From: Pachypanchax playfairii
Taxonomy: Eukaryota > Chordata > Actinopteri > Cyprinodontiformes > Aplocheilidae
DNA length: 64,000 nucleotides
NCBI GenBank assembly: GCA_006937955.1
Contig: SSNP01000006.1
Span: 5,246,063 to 5,310,062, forward strand
Reading direction: 5' to 3'
This document shows positions 39,601 to 53,400 of the stretch, piece by piece (within the stretch, counting starts at the first letter, position 1; every line of letters begins with the position of its first letter). Below the pieces are notes generated by a model that made no database searches, was not told the origin of the DNA, and worked only from the letters and a program-made list of their open reading frames with translations. The position numbers and the translations under genes are program-made.

Positions 39601-42600
39601 AAAAATGAAATAGATAAAAAGAGATATAAGAGTAATCCATATGCAGCATATACGCTCATGTGTTTCTAGTTTCTATTCAAGCAGCAGATTTTTTTCTATC
39701 TCACTCTAAAACTTTATCTTTGTTTCTCACACACAGCAGGACAAAAAGTATCTGGACGACCACCGATTGTTTAAGTTGTCCCACTTAAACAGACCAGAGT
39801 CTGTAATTTTCATCACAGGTCCACGTCTAAACAGAATCTGAAAAACATCTGGAAATCATATTGTCTGATTTTTCAAGAATTTATTTGTATATTTTTGTGG
39901 AAATCAAAAGGTGGAACTCAATACTTTGTAATGTGACTGTGGTCCCAGCTCTCTTCAGGTCTTAGACCAGGTCCCCTGTGCAGTTCTGGGTTGATCCCTC
40001 ACTGTTCTGATGGTCATTGATACCCCACAAGGTGAGATCTTGCTTAGAGTCTCAGGTCGAGGGACATTGTCAGGGATCTTGTTCTTCTTCTATTTTTTAA
40101 TAATTGTACCAACAGCTGATCTGTTCTCACCGAGCTGCTTGTCTCTTGTAGAGCAGCTCATCCCAGCCTTGTGCAGGTCTACAGTTTTGTCCCTGGTGTC
40201 CTTAGACAGCTCTCTGGTCTTGTCCATGGTGGACAGGTTGCAGTCTGACAGTTTGAGGATGTGGACAGGTGTCTTTTATACAGATAACCAGTTCAAACAG
40301 GTTTCATTAATACAGGTGAGGAGTGGAGGAGTAACAGAGTTCTTGCTGGTTGGTGGATGTTCAGATGTTTATTGTCCACAAGAATATACAAATAAATGAT
40401 TTTAAAATCAGACAATGTGATTTCCAGATGTGTTTCTGTCTTTACGTGAAGCTTTGATGTAAATTACAGACTCGGGTCTTTTTAAGTGACTTTCTATGTA
40501 GCTGTCTGTGTAATTCTCTCTCTTTCACCTCGTTATCAATCTTTATTCATTACTAGTCTGATGATCCATCACGGCTCAGCCAGGAGTTACTAGAAGCAGA
40601 AAAAACAAAACGTACTTTAGTATTTATTATGTTAACATGACAGGGATGGTACTGGTAATGTGTGTCAACTGCAGAGTTTCAATAACAGTTTTCTCTGATA
40701 CTTAAATATTGGAGAACAAAGCAGATGATAAAATGTATTTGAAGTGAGGAAATACTTTTTGATTGATGCCTACAGGCTTCGATTTGAACATTTCATATAC
40801 CTCCAGTCACTTCTGGAATAGCTATTAAAGAACTGTCTGTTCTCATAAAGCACATCAAAATCAATTAATTAAAAATTATTGAATAGACTCTAGAAGTGAC
40901 ATTTGTGTTAGAGTTTAATATTAAAAGTTTTCCTTCTAACTTTAAGTGTAAAGTAATATATGAGGACAAAGAAGACTCACTTTTGCATAAAAAGTATGAA
41001 CTATATGTTTTGCATTATGTTACTAGAAACTACATTTATATATTTGTAATGTGCTTTTTGGGAAAAAATCGTAAACATCTCGTTGAGAAGCTTTCACTCA
41101 CACTTTGTGTGGAACATACCACTAAAATCATTAGATATTTATTTGTAATAACTAATAAAAAGCAAAATGATTTCGTTTTTTAAATATAAGTTAAAGATAT
41201 ATTTCTCTGCTCTGAAAACTGACCCAACTACCAGTAGTAGTAATATTCTGAATAACTGAACGGTCCATTTTGGGAATGATAAATGTTATATCTGTTGCAC
41301 CGAGTGTGTTAATATCTCTGACATAAAGATTTACTGGTTTTATAATTTTTTTCTTAAAAATTCTACATTATCCTGCTGATCAAGCAACAGTTATCCAGTA
41401 AATTTCACAGTCTCTTAAATTTTTCTTCTGTTAGAAAACATAAGTGATTTATCAATAGAATGTTTTTGCTGTGTTTGTTAATGTAATTCTAGAGATCCTG
41501 TTTATCCGGTGCTTCATTTTGCCTGCAGCCAGGTACATCGAGCTGCCTTCATGTTCTGTCATACAATATTTAACTCAACCACCAAAAGCCACTGAAGTTA
41601 AGCTACTTAGGAAAAGTAAGAATATGACAGGGCAGGAGTAAAAGAAAGGGGCAAAGTGAGGGGCAGGCATGAAATGAGCTTTCTCCCAGAAAGGGACAGA
41701 GAAGACACGAGGCAGGCATGAGAGAAATAGGGCAATAGGGGGAGGAGAGGTGAGGATGACTGAAATGATTAGGAGGAATAGAGAGGGGAGAAGCTAATGA
41801 GAGATGAAGAAGGGGGGAGAAATGTTATAAAAAGAAAGTAAAACAACACGAGGAAGAGATAAAAAGGCAGGTACGAAGATGAAAGGAGGATATGAGGGAT
41901 TTGGTGAGGATCGATGGAGATGTGGTGAAGGAAAAGTAAAGAGCTGGAGGGCAAAGCAGGGGAATTTCAGTCCTTTGTCTTCCTCTTACATTTGCTTGGA
42001 TGTCACATGACCAAATGAATTTCATGATTCAGGGGATTGCTACACCTGGATGAGCAGGATGAGCATGCCACTGATGTACAACTCATACAAAGATAGGTTC
42101 ACTTCCTGTTCAGTGCAGAAATCCTAGAAGGAGGTCAAGATGAAAAACAAAAGAAATGGAAAGATGAACAACAATGAAAGGAAATAAATTATTTTCCGAC
42201 AGAAGCAGCAGAAGAAAAATGAGTTGAAATGAGAAAGAAAGGTTTTGGTAGGACTGAGCAGGACAGAGGACATGAGAAATGTGAGAGGTGGAAGGATAAA
42301 AGAAGAGACAGTAAGAGGACATATGGTCCTACTGCTTACATTCTGAAAACCAGGTGTCTGCACCTTCACCCACTCACACACAAACACACCTGACACTACA
42401 GGAGATATTAATATCCTTTGGGCCATATGAAGCAGATGGTAAAGTTCGTGTTAATCCCTTTCTGCCCTCCTAAACTGACCCTGCCACAGACAGTAAACAT
42501 AGTGGCAGCTGGCCAGGAATTCTCGAAAAACTTTAAAAGGTGTTGAATCCTAAAACAACCTATGACCAGAGGTTGACTCTGTCATCTCCAAGCAACCAAG

Positions 42601-43112
42601 TAAGTTAATTATTTTTCTTTTTATCCTCCCAGGTGTATATACCATGTCTGTATCAGAGGATAAAGTGCCAGGAGAGGAGGTCGGCCGTCTCAAGGCTAAA
42701 GACCCAGATCTTGGAGATAATGGACTTGTAAACTACCGCCTCATAGATGGAGATGGGCTGAACATGTTTGAACTGACCACTAACTCAGAGACCAGAGAGG
42801 CTGTTATTAAACTGAAGAAGGTAAGACATGATGAATATGAAGAATAATGAATCAATACAAATAGACTCAGGAACTAAAACCTCCAACTGGGCCTCGGGGG
42901 CTCGTTTTAATACTTCCTGTTAACTGAGATGACGCCTTAATCAAAAAGATGATCAGTACTAACTGGTGTAGTGAGCAGGAAAACATGCAAACACCATGAA
43001 AACAATAGTTAGGACTTAAATAAACACTTACTGTTGTTACCATTAGCTGTAGCTAGTGGTGCATGTATAGCTTTCATTCATTGTCCTTTAACCTGAGCTC
43101 AAAGATGCTGTC

Positions 43113-43155
<43 letters not shown>

Positions 43156-46100
43156 GATGTACAACAGAAACACGTTTCTGGGCAGTGCTGCTTCTTTCCT
43201 GTAAACTTTTGACCAGACTCTAACCAGATGGTCTAGTTATCTCCTCTTGTGGTTCAAACTGGTAATACATAAGAAAACATCCAAAACTAACTGGTTAGCT
43301 TGTCCATTTGATAATTTAAACTAATTTATGATTGCATATTTTGAAAATTACAAAAAAAAATGTATTTCATGTACATTAGTCTGAAATTTAGCAAAATATA
43401 TTTGTTTAAAATACAACAATTAATAACAAATTTATGTTTGATGTTTCAATAGTCCAACAAGCTCCTCGAGCTCTAAAGATTTAAAACTCAACATGAAAAC
43501 GTTGAAGAGACGCAGGTTCTTCTGTCTCAACTCTTATTACAGATCTGTCTACATCTGAAAACGCAGAGGGGGGGGGGTGTTTTTAGAAGAAAGCCTAATA
43601 CAGAGAATATACGTATGTACATGTATATATACATGTTCTTCTTTACCATAATAAACCTCATATTCTTATTGTCATCCCTGGGGATGGGGTGAATAATTGG
43701 GATCAAATTGATCTTTTTCATGTCAGAGACTGTTACTTATAAAAATCCTTCCAAACATTTTACAAGAATACTTTTTATTGATCCATTTCAATTCATTGTC
43801 TTTTTCATGATCTGTCCAACTTGTCTTTCATTCATTCTCCCACATAAAGTCTCAAATTCACTGCTCTCACAAATACACACTGACCAATTCCCTTCTTTCC
43901 TGTTTTTAACACTAAAACACACGTGCACAGACATATTGTTGCATGTGTAGCTGCAGGTCAGGATTATGATCTGAATCCTCCAGTGAGCTATAAGGACAGC
44001 CTGCTCCTCCCAGGCTGGTGGACTTCTGGGCATTTCAGTTGAAAAGTAATTGTTTTAGTGAAGTCATCAGTGTGTCAAGACAAATAGAATAAAATATTTC
44101 TCAAAATGTCAGTTTTAGAATGTTGATTTTAGAAATTAAACGTAAAGCTTTTCTAAAGTTCTTTAGATTCAACACTTTCTGTAACCTAAATCCATCCATT
44201 CAGTGAAATACTTGACATCCATGTTGAAAAACGATGCGCCAGCAGTTCTTATACAGACTTTGCTCAGAAACACAGCCGGCCTCAACCCCAGATCATTTTA
44301 TCTGATGCTGTAGGAAAATCTTGTGCCGTAACAATCGATGCAAGTCGGTTTTATGTTTTTATTTTATTTTGTTTTTTTTTTCTTTTTCTCACAAATATCT
44401 GCATGAGTGATTCATTTGCAGCTGAGTTCTGAAGCCAAGCATTGAGACTGCCAGAGCTGAGGGCTCTCCTCCCAGCCATGACACCAGGAATAAAGCAGGG
44501 AAATGAGTTAGTGATAATAATGAGTAATGCTCCTTTCTCCTCTATCAACAACTATAATTACTCTGCCCTGGAGCAAAACAGGTAACTCATAAATAAGGCA
44601 TAAGCCAACAGTAGAGGACTGTGGCAGTGCCTTGCATATCCTAAATCTAGATTGTCAGTGCTGCCTATGTCTGCATATAAATAAAGCTAATAGTATTGTA
44701 AGAGTTGGCTGTAGCAGAGTTAAATGGTATAAACTTTGAGAAAAACATGTTGCTTCTGTTACACTGACAGGATCAACATCAGCTCATTAAATAATGTTCT
44801 ACTTTGTATTTGAATTATTTAACTGTGTAAATCCAAGTAAACAGTGGGTTGGAAGGATTCAACATTTAGGGATAGAGATGTTGAGATTTGTCCAAATTGT
44901 GTGTCTACATATTAGGTTGTGCATATTTTAAGCCAAATTATAAAATGAAAACACTTTTCTTTTAGAAATTGAATAAAAATCTGTCTGAAATGATTATGCT
45001 AAACTTTATTTCACTATAATGACCCTGAAGGTCATGTGTTCGGCACCCTAAGATTTACAGTGTAGACCATGGTATTGTATCCATCTGCAGAAGCATCCAT
45101 TATTATTTCAGTAAAGTTGGGAGCAGCTTCTTTCCTTAATCTGACAGACTGTCAAATTCATCCAGTTTTATAATCCAGGGTCACAAGCAGCTGGTGCTAG
45201 TGTCCATCAGCCAGTGAGATGCAGGTCCATCCTGGACAAAAGCTGCAGTATTATTACAAACATGATCAATATTTTACTTTTCACACATTTTAATTTATCG
45301 ATTGACAGAGAAGACACTTGCTTTTGACAGTTTGTTCTACAGTGTCTGATTCAGTAGAGAAATTCCTATAAATATTAACTAGAACTGTATAAAACTAGTA
45401 ACTTCATCAGATTTAAAAATCAACTAAACCAAATCAAATCTGATCCAAAACAACTTAATAAGCATGTTACAGCAGATTTCCTGTTTCCCTGTAAGATTTT
45501 CACTGTTTTCCAAAAATCAAAGAACCACTGAACTGAAGTCAGTTTCCCTTTATGGCTGTTTCTTCAAATTATTTGTCTTTTGTTGCTGAAGTCAAGACAA
45601 CATCTTCTTTTTGTGTCTCTACTTGGCCACTAGCTGGTATTTAGAGTTGTTGCACATCAGTCCTTCTGTCTCTTGGAATAATAGCTCATTAGCCTGATAC
45701 TGATTAGAAGTGTGTGTGTGAGCCCAGAAAGAGATGCTCACACGTTGCAACACCCACTTCTGTTCCCCACTCGATCTGATGACACCAACTTTACTTGGAT
45801 GTTTGTATGCATGTGTTTGCACAAGGAGAAAATGTTCGTGCGTGTGTGAGATTATTGGGTCTTGATGCCTCTCAAGGGAAATCAAACCTTTTCCACCCTG
45901 AAGGCAGTGCCACGCGAAATTAAAAGCAGGAGCACATACCTTCACACACACTTAGCCACATGCACAAACTCACACCTATACACACTTTCAAATCAGCATC
46001 AAGAGTAGCCTTCACTAATCTCTATTCTCTCCTCCTCACAGACACACACAGGGATGAGCTTTAATCAGCTATTCTCTTTCAACTGTGTCCTGACGAAAGC

Positions 46101-49100
46101 AGTCCACAGAATATTAAGGAGCTGTATGTGTGTGTGTTTGTTACAGAAAGCAGTGGGGAGAAGGAGGGGCATTATATGAATATTATTATCATTATCTCAG
46201 ACTGATTATACAAAGAGGGAGAGAATGAAATGAGGGTGGGGATAAGAGGAGAGGGCGGGTGGGACAGCAAGTAACAAAAAAGGGAAAATGAAAGAACTGG
46301 GTCACATCCATTTGATTGTACCTGTCATCATCACATTAAACGTGTTTATCTGCAACTGAATGAGTATACAGCAATCTATCCAGACGAGGTGTTACCGTCT
46401 GGCCTCCGTGTTGGATCACAGACACAGTAGGATTTATACAGTCAGTGGTATAATTGTGAAAGGATTTAGGAACTTTTATTAATGCTAAACAAGATTACCT
46501 GCCTCCAATACTTGGTATTATGGTATTGGTGGCAACCAAGGTTGCTACACTCAGAAATCTCTAGTGTCTGTGATTTAATCTGGACTCTTTTATTAATAGA
46601 AAGTAGTCCAGAAATGAGAAGATTAGACGTGTCTCGTGTACTCTGTCACTTCAACATCCTCATCCTGGAATGGTGATGCTGAACTGGCAGAGCATCCTTG
46701 TTTATAACACCCTAAACAGTGTCACTGGCTGCGGTTCTGGTTTCGACTGGGCTGCAGATGAAACTGCTGCCAAGTGCTGCTGGCGAAGCACGTTTCCTTG
46801 CAATCATGGCAGAGAGCACCTCTTGGGTATTGCATCATGCAATAACTGCCAGAACATTTGTTGACTTAAAAGTTTTCCCTGCAGCAGTATAGACTCTGCA
46901 CATATAGAGGATTCAGTAGGAATGAATCATTAAATGCACAGCAGCATGTAGATTGTTTAGCTGAGGGTCATTGCTTTATAATTGCTGTATTATCTTTCTT
47001 ACATGACTTAAATGTGATGTGTAAGGGAAATATGTTCGTTAGCATTGAAAAAGCTGCAAGCAAACACCAAAATCTAATCTGTGTTCAGGTTATTAAAAAG
47101 TAATATAAAGTGAGTGAATTTATTCTGACCTAAATGTGAGTGATTTGAGGGGTTTGGGGCTCCTTGGGGTTTAAATATGTCATGTCTAGGATTTTAATAC
47201 AATCAGGTCTTAACTGCTCTATTATCAAGGTGTAATAAATCTGTGTTTGTGTTCTATCTTTATCTTTATTCTGTGATGTAAAGCACTGAGTTGTCCCTTA
47301 TGTGGTGTCCCAGACTCCCAAACCTAAACCTGGTTTAGTAGAAACTGGTCTGAACTCTTTTCATCTGATGATGAAAACAACCAGAACACAAACATTCAAA
47401 TGATTCATCGACATCTAAATCATATCAGAACACACCACATCAAACACAAACCTTCATATAATCAAAGTCTGTATTTGTGTCACTTCTGGTTTTGCTGGCG
47501 TGTCACAGTCGTGGTGGTTGTTTGACTGAAGAGCTGTTTTTATTCATGCATGTGGCAACAGCGCCCCCTACCAGTACACGATCACACAGCACTGGTCTTT
47601 CATACATCCCAAAAAACCAATACAGATTCTGCAGAGAGAAGACAGAGTCTTCTTTCCTTCATATTAACATATATTGCAGGGACTGTTAGTTTTTATATAA
47701 AATGATGATTTTTTCTTTTTGCACTTTCACAGCAAGTGGACTTTGAGACAAAGAGGTCCTACACGTTAAAGGTGGAGGGTTCCAATCCTCATATAGACTC
47801 TCGATTCATCACATGGGGACCGTATAAGGATGAAGCCACAATCAAGGTATGCATAAAGTTTTTATGTAAACACAGTTATTAATAAACCTGTTTACCTTTG
47901 TGTTTGATGAAGCAGTTATATAAGTGATGTGTGTGTTTTTATGTTTGTGCTTAGATTTCAGTGGAGGATGCGGATGAGCCTCCTGTTTTTATAGCTCCTA
48001 GTTACACGTTTGAGGTGGAGGAGAACTCACCACAAGGCACCCCGGTGGGACGAGTTCATGCCAAGGACACGGATGTTGCTAACAACCCTGTCAGGTATTT
48101 GAAGAATATGATACAAAAATATGCTTTAATTTAAGGAACGTTTTTCAGGTACGCTGTCCAAAAGTGAGACAAAATTTGTTCTGTGTCTTTTGGACAGTTA
48201 ATCACATGGGCTTTTCTTCCATGTGCAGGATAACAATGTTCTGAATGACTGCAGCCTAGTTAAAGTAGTGCTAGATGTTGTATGAATCATCTCTGTAAAG
48301 GTAATTATTTCTGTGTGATACATGTAGATACATGATTCCTCGCTACACGGATGTGGATCAGTTCTTCAGTATTTCAGAAGATGGTTTGATCACCACAACC
48401 AGACCGCTGGATAGAGAAACACAGCCCTGGCATAATATCTCTGTTTCAGCCACAGAGATTGGTGCGTATGCTTTACTGCTGTCAGACTTACCTTTACTTA
48501 GAGTTCTCATGGCTGCTCCATTATTAACTCTATATATAAAACACTAAGCTAACAGATGGAGAAATCCACCACCAGGTTCGCTGGCATCCAGAACTCAAAC
48601 TGTCACTCTGCAGATTTGGAAAGACTCCATAACGTCTCATGTTTAGTCTTTGACTAATTCAAGCAGCTGACTTTAAATGTTTCCCTCTGGCTGGATGTAC
48701 AGTATATTTACCTTTTTATATAAATGTCTTTGTGAAATATTTGAAATAAAAAGCTGTTCAACAGAAGAACTTATATATAGTGACAATTTTACAGTATAAC
48801 TGATATTATTTATGTCCTGCTGTTGATGTTTATGATGACTAATCTCAGTGTGTTTATCTTTGTTTGAAGACACTGATGTACAGTTTCTTTTTGTGGGTAT
48901 TTTACGATATTTTATTCTGAAACATTGATGAGAAGCAGGAACACGATCCCAATGTGACGTGTAAGATTATTTTAGTTGTCAGACTGTTTAAATAACTGAT
49001 TGGACACATACATTTTAATTCAAATCAGCAGATTGATCTAAATCTTTGCATGCTGCCTCTCGCCCAACGACTGCTGGGGATAAACACCAGCTACCCCCCA

Positions 49101-50438
49101 ACCCAGAACAGGAACAAGAGGGTATAGAATATAAATAATAACTAACTGAAAACAACGGCACCAAAAACAGGTGATAACGTTGATGAAGCACATGAGACGT
49201 GGAAAAACAAAAGAAAAAATCCCCAAATCTTTACCAGAAAGAAAAAGGGAGGTACAAGCAGTGGATCCACAGTCCGTCACAAGGTTTTTCTCCCTGCATT
49301 TAACTCCAGAAACCCTTCACAGGCCACAGTGGCCCCACCCTGGTATTCTGTGGTTGGGGCTCAAGCTAACGAAGCGCCGCGTGGTTTTTCTGTGGCATGC
49401 TAGACGCCAGACGGACAGATGGAAACAGGCTTGCCGCCCACAAAGCTAGAAGCATTGCAGGCCATGCTAACCACTTTTAGACCCTGGGAAGCTGAATAAA
49501 TGCCTAGTAATAACAGGGTAGCAGAAAATTCACACTGACTAAAACTGCAAATATGTAAGCACTACAACACAGAAACACAGCACAACAATTTATTTCTTCA
49601 TTTCAATTTTTACTTATCAGAGTGATCTCTGAAGGAAAAACAAGTTAGAATGGAGCAGCAGGCTGTTTAACCTTTACATGTCTCAGAACGTTGTCTGTAA
49701 TGTTTACAAATAACAAATAGCAGCCTAAGTGACTGACTGACTGACAACCTTGTTAGAGAACATGTTTTTTTTTCCATCAATGCCAAAATATATTATAAAA
49801 CAAACAAACAAACAAACCCAAATCCATTGAAGAACGAACCAGTCTGACTTTAATGACCTTGACAGAGTTTTATATGTTTGCAAGCAGCAGAATGCTAATG
49901 GTTTTGTCCTGTGCTGTGTGCATGCAGGAGGTCACCATCAAGACACCAAAGTGCGTGTTAACATCAAGGTAAAGGACGTGAATGACAACCCCCCAGAGTT
50001 AGCCTCCAACAACGAAGTCCAAATGTGTGAAACTGAAGCACCAGGAAAGGTAGAGCTGTCTGCATGAACACACGTCAGCATAGAAACACACAACCTGTTG
50101 GTTTGTTTTTTCTCATTTCTAATGTGTTGAATGTAGGTTATTAGAACCATCGGTGGAGTGGACAAAGATGAGATGGCTCCCAGACAACACTTCACATTTA
50201 GCCTCACTCCAGAAGTTGTCCACAACCAGAACTTCTCCCTCCGAGACAACAGAGGTAGAAAGTTCTGCCTCCTTCTGTTATTTGTGTTTCTTGATTTCAT
50301 TTTCCTTTTCATACCGTCTCTGTTTCTTCTTCTGCAGTCTCTTATTCACCTCCCCCTTTCACTCAGATTAGATCAAAGCATAAGCAGATGGAGGCTTACA
50401 CTACCTGGTAGAAATCAGCAGGTGCTCGGAATCTTTTC

Positions 50439-50470
<32 letters not shown>

Positions 50471-53400
50471 TGTCCTGCAGGCTGTATTAATTGCAGTGGG
50501 GTCTCTGTCCGTCTGTACATATATCTTGGGGGAAGGCGACTGATTGAATTAGGTTTTGTGAAGATTGAAAGAGACTAAAAAGAAAAGATGAGAAAGTAAG
50601 AGAAACCAAAGAAGGAGGATGTAGATTGAGGGCAAAGAAGTGGGAAGTTGATCAAATGAAACTCACGTTAACACGATTCATCATGTGATGCATGAAACAG
50701 AGAACACCAGAGCTGAGCAGCTCAAAATGCAACAAAAATATTCTAAACAGAATTAAAAAGAAAAAATATCATCCACCCTTAATGTGAATGAAAACACACC
50801 AACATGTAACAAGTCATGTGACTCACTATTCAAACTAAATGTTTCCAAAGCAGCAGAAGTTCTGGGTTAATTCATTTTCATAGAGGGTGAAATATTTTAT
50901 TTGTCTTCTTAATGTCTAATTTATTTATGTGTAGATTTTATCTTTTGCAAATGAAAATGTTTCATCTGCAGCAAAATGTCTGTTTTTGAAGCGTATGTAA
51001 CTTGTGTTAGTGTCAGTGCATCAATCTTACAGTACGGATCTTTAGGGAAACAGAAAGTACATTAAATAAATAAAATAAGCATTTAAGGAACTGAAGACTG
51101 GACGGCTTATATGAGCTGATAAAAGAATTTAAATGATAAATATTTATAGAACAAGAATGTAAAAATGAGACTAATGACCCTGAAGTGTAATCACACCCAC
51201 AGCACCGGCATTTTCTCACTAATAATTCAGATTATGGTGTTTCAAATGTTACGTGTTTACTTTTATTATTTTAATGTTATTTAGGATCTAATTATTGTTT
51301 TACTTATTATAGCAGTAATAAAAACCATGTTGTTTTCCTTGGATTTTGAATGCAGCGTGTATGATAACTTTCTGAATCCTAATAAAAATTGTGATCATTT
51401 GTAGTAAAATGTTAAAGCTCATATTTATTAAATGTTTTAGGGAAGAATTTCTCCTGACATGAGGAGGAAATGAGATTCATGTTTTTATTGGACCACTAGA
51501 AGATAAAACTTTTTCACAGTTTAGCATTAAATAAATTTAGCTTAAAATAAAAAGTAACTTTCAAAGAATTGATTCTATTTTTATCTAAAAGCTTCTCCAG
51601 ATGAAGGTTTCCAGTAAAACTGTTGTTTCATTTGGATACAATAAATTTACGTTTAAAGAAACAAATCTGAGTTTGATGATACAATTTGATCAAAGTAATG
51701 AAGTTGTAATATTCTCAGTCTGGATTCTTTTAACATGTTAGTGTAAATGTTAATGAATATGGTGACAGAGATTAAAACAACTCATACAAACCTTTAATAA
51801 TAATAATATACACAAACTGGAAGATTTATAATAAACTGTGTGTATTTGGAGGAACAGAGAGGCAGTTAGAAGAAGGTAATAAGAATAAAAGTCTTTTTAA
51901 CTAATGAATTTAACTATTAAACAGAAAGTCTCTCATCATTGGTGGTTTGTGTGAACATGTAACTCTGTGGAAAATAACATTTATACTTCCCAGTAAATGC
52001 AGAAAAACTTTTAATTTATTTTTTCCTTTTGAACCTTTTTGTGTGTCAAGATCAAATCTGTGATTAAAGCTTCTTAACTGTTCAGTGTTTCTTTGTTTCT
52101 CTCTCTGCAGACAGCACAGCCAGTATCTATGTGCTCCGGAAAGGATTCAGTCGTCTAACGCAGGATATTTATTTCCTTCCCATTGAAATAAATGATAACG
52201 GTTTCCCGTCTATGAGCAGCACCAGCACCCTGACCATCAGAGTCTGTTCCTGCGACAGTGGAGGCTCCTTCTTGTCCTGCAACGTGGAGCCTTACGTCCT
52301 GCCAGCTGGTCTTAGTACCGGTGCTCTTATTGCTATACTGGCCTGCATCGTCATTCTGCTCGGTGAGAAGCAAAAATTATGCAAATGATTTTTAGAACTT
52401 CAGTAAACAACCTGCCCGACTGAGATTATTAAACCTGCCTGACTGATCTACATTGTGCAGAAGCACCAATTCATCAAAACACATTTTTCTTTATTTGATC
52501 TCATTTAAAGTTTTAATTGAACTACAATTAAAGTTGATAAATTGTATGCAGTTATATCAATCTATTATGTAATAACAGCTAATTCTTCAGTCTAAGTTTG
52601 TGTTGTATTTTTACAAAGCTGTGCAAATCTGGGAAAAGTCAAGCTGGAAAAAAACAGCAATGAAAATGGTTTGAGTGTACTCGACCAGACCATAATGATA
52701 TAAATTAAACAGTCCAAGATGTAATTACACTCTCAAATTTCCCAAAGCCCCATAAATCATATGGTACTTACTTTTCAACTTTCATATGGAAATTCTGAGG
52801 AGATTGTGATGGATTGATTAAATACCAAATGAGCTGTAAATGATGTTTGTCTGTTTCTGGTTGGCAGCTATAGTTGTGCTGTTTGTCGCACTGAGACGTC
52901 AGAAAAAGGAGCCGCTGATCGTGTTTGAAGAGGAAGATATCAGGGAGAATATAATCACTTATGATGATGAAGGAGGTGGAGAGGAGGACACTGAGGCGTT
53001 CGACATTGCTACACTGCAGGTAACATTCAGATACTGTTTAATGTGTTCGCTGATTCTGTTTATGTTTATAATTGAATAAAGAAATCTGACAGAAACTTTA
53101 ACTTTCTGACTTTTTTTAGTTTCTAACTACAGTTTCTGTTTTTCTGTGCAGAACCCAGACGGCGCCAACGGATTTCTGCCAAGGAAGGATATTAAACCAG
53201 AACTTCAATTTCCCATCAGGCCGGGCATCGGGCGTCCTGCAGCCAACAGCGTTGACGTTGATGACTTCATCAAGACTCGAATTGCAGAGGCTGACAGTGA
53301 CCCCACCGCCCCTCCTTATGACTCCATTCAGATCTATGGCTACGAGGGCAGAGGATCTCTGGCCGGGTCGCTGAGTTCGCTCGAGTCTGTCACAACAGAG

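Larger units (their letters stand above)
18207..42632 (+). other. cdh11 intron 5, expanded by the minisatellite
   Basis: 24,426 bp, donor GTAAGT, acceptor TCCTCCCAG, phase 1 (restores Ser292). About 82% is the minisatellite. The rest is AT-rich sequence, the two halves of the host interspersed repeat, the Tc1-like relic, and purine-rich tracts at about 41625-41960 and 42125-42320. Without the array it would be about 4.5 kb. Confidence 0.9.
42821..47732 (+). other. cdh11 intron 6
   Basis: 4912 bp, GT-AG, phase 0. It holds the (ATA)n, G10 and one interspersed-repeat relic. About 44390-44680 is more balanced in composition and could be conserved non-coding sequence. No coding exon seen. Confidence 0.85.

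Noticed and set aside
40010..40399. 129-codon + strand frame as a gene
   Set aside because: It is antisense to the Tc1-like transposase remnant, and its openness comes from that relic.
42110..42426. Minus-strand frames rich in Ser/Phe/Leu in intron 5
   Set aside because: They arise from the purine-rich sense tract (pyrimidine-rich antisense) and have no other evidence.
49171..49449. 92-codon + strand frame in intron 9
   Set aside because: It spans the edge of an interspersed-repeat relic, has low-complexity basic residues, and has no protein-family wording or splice support.
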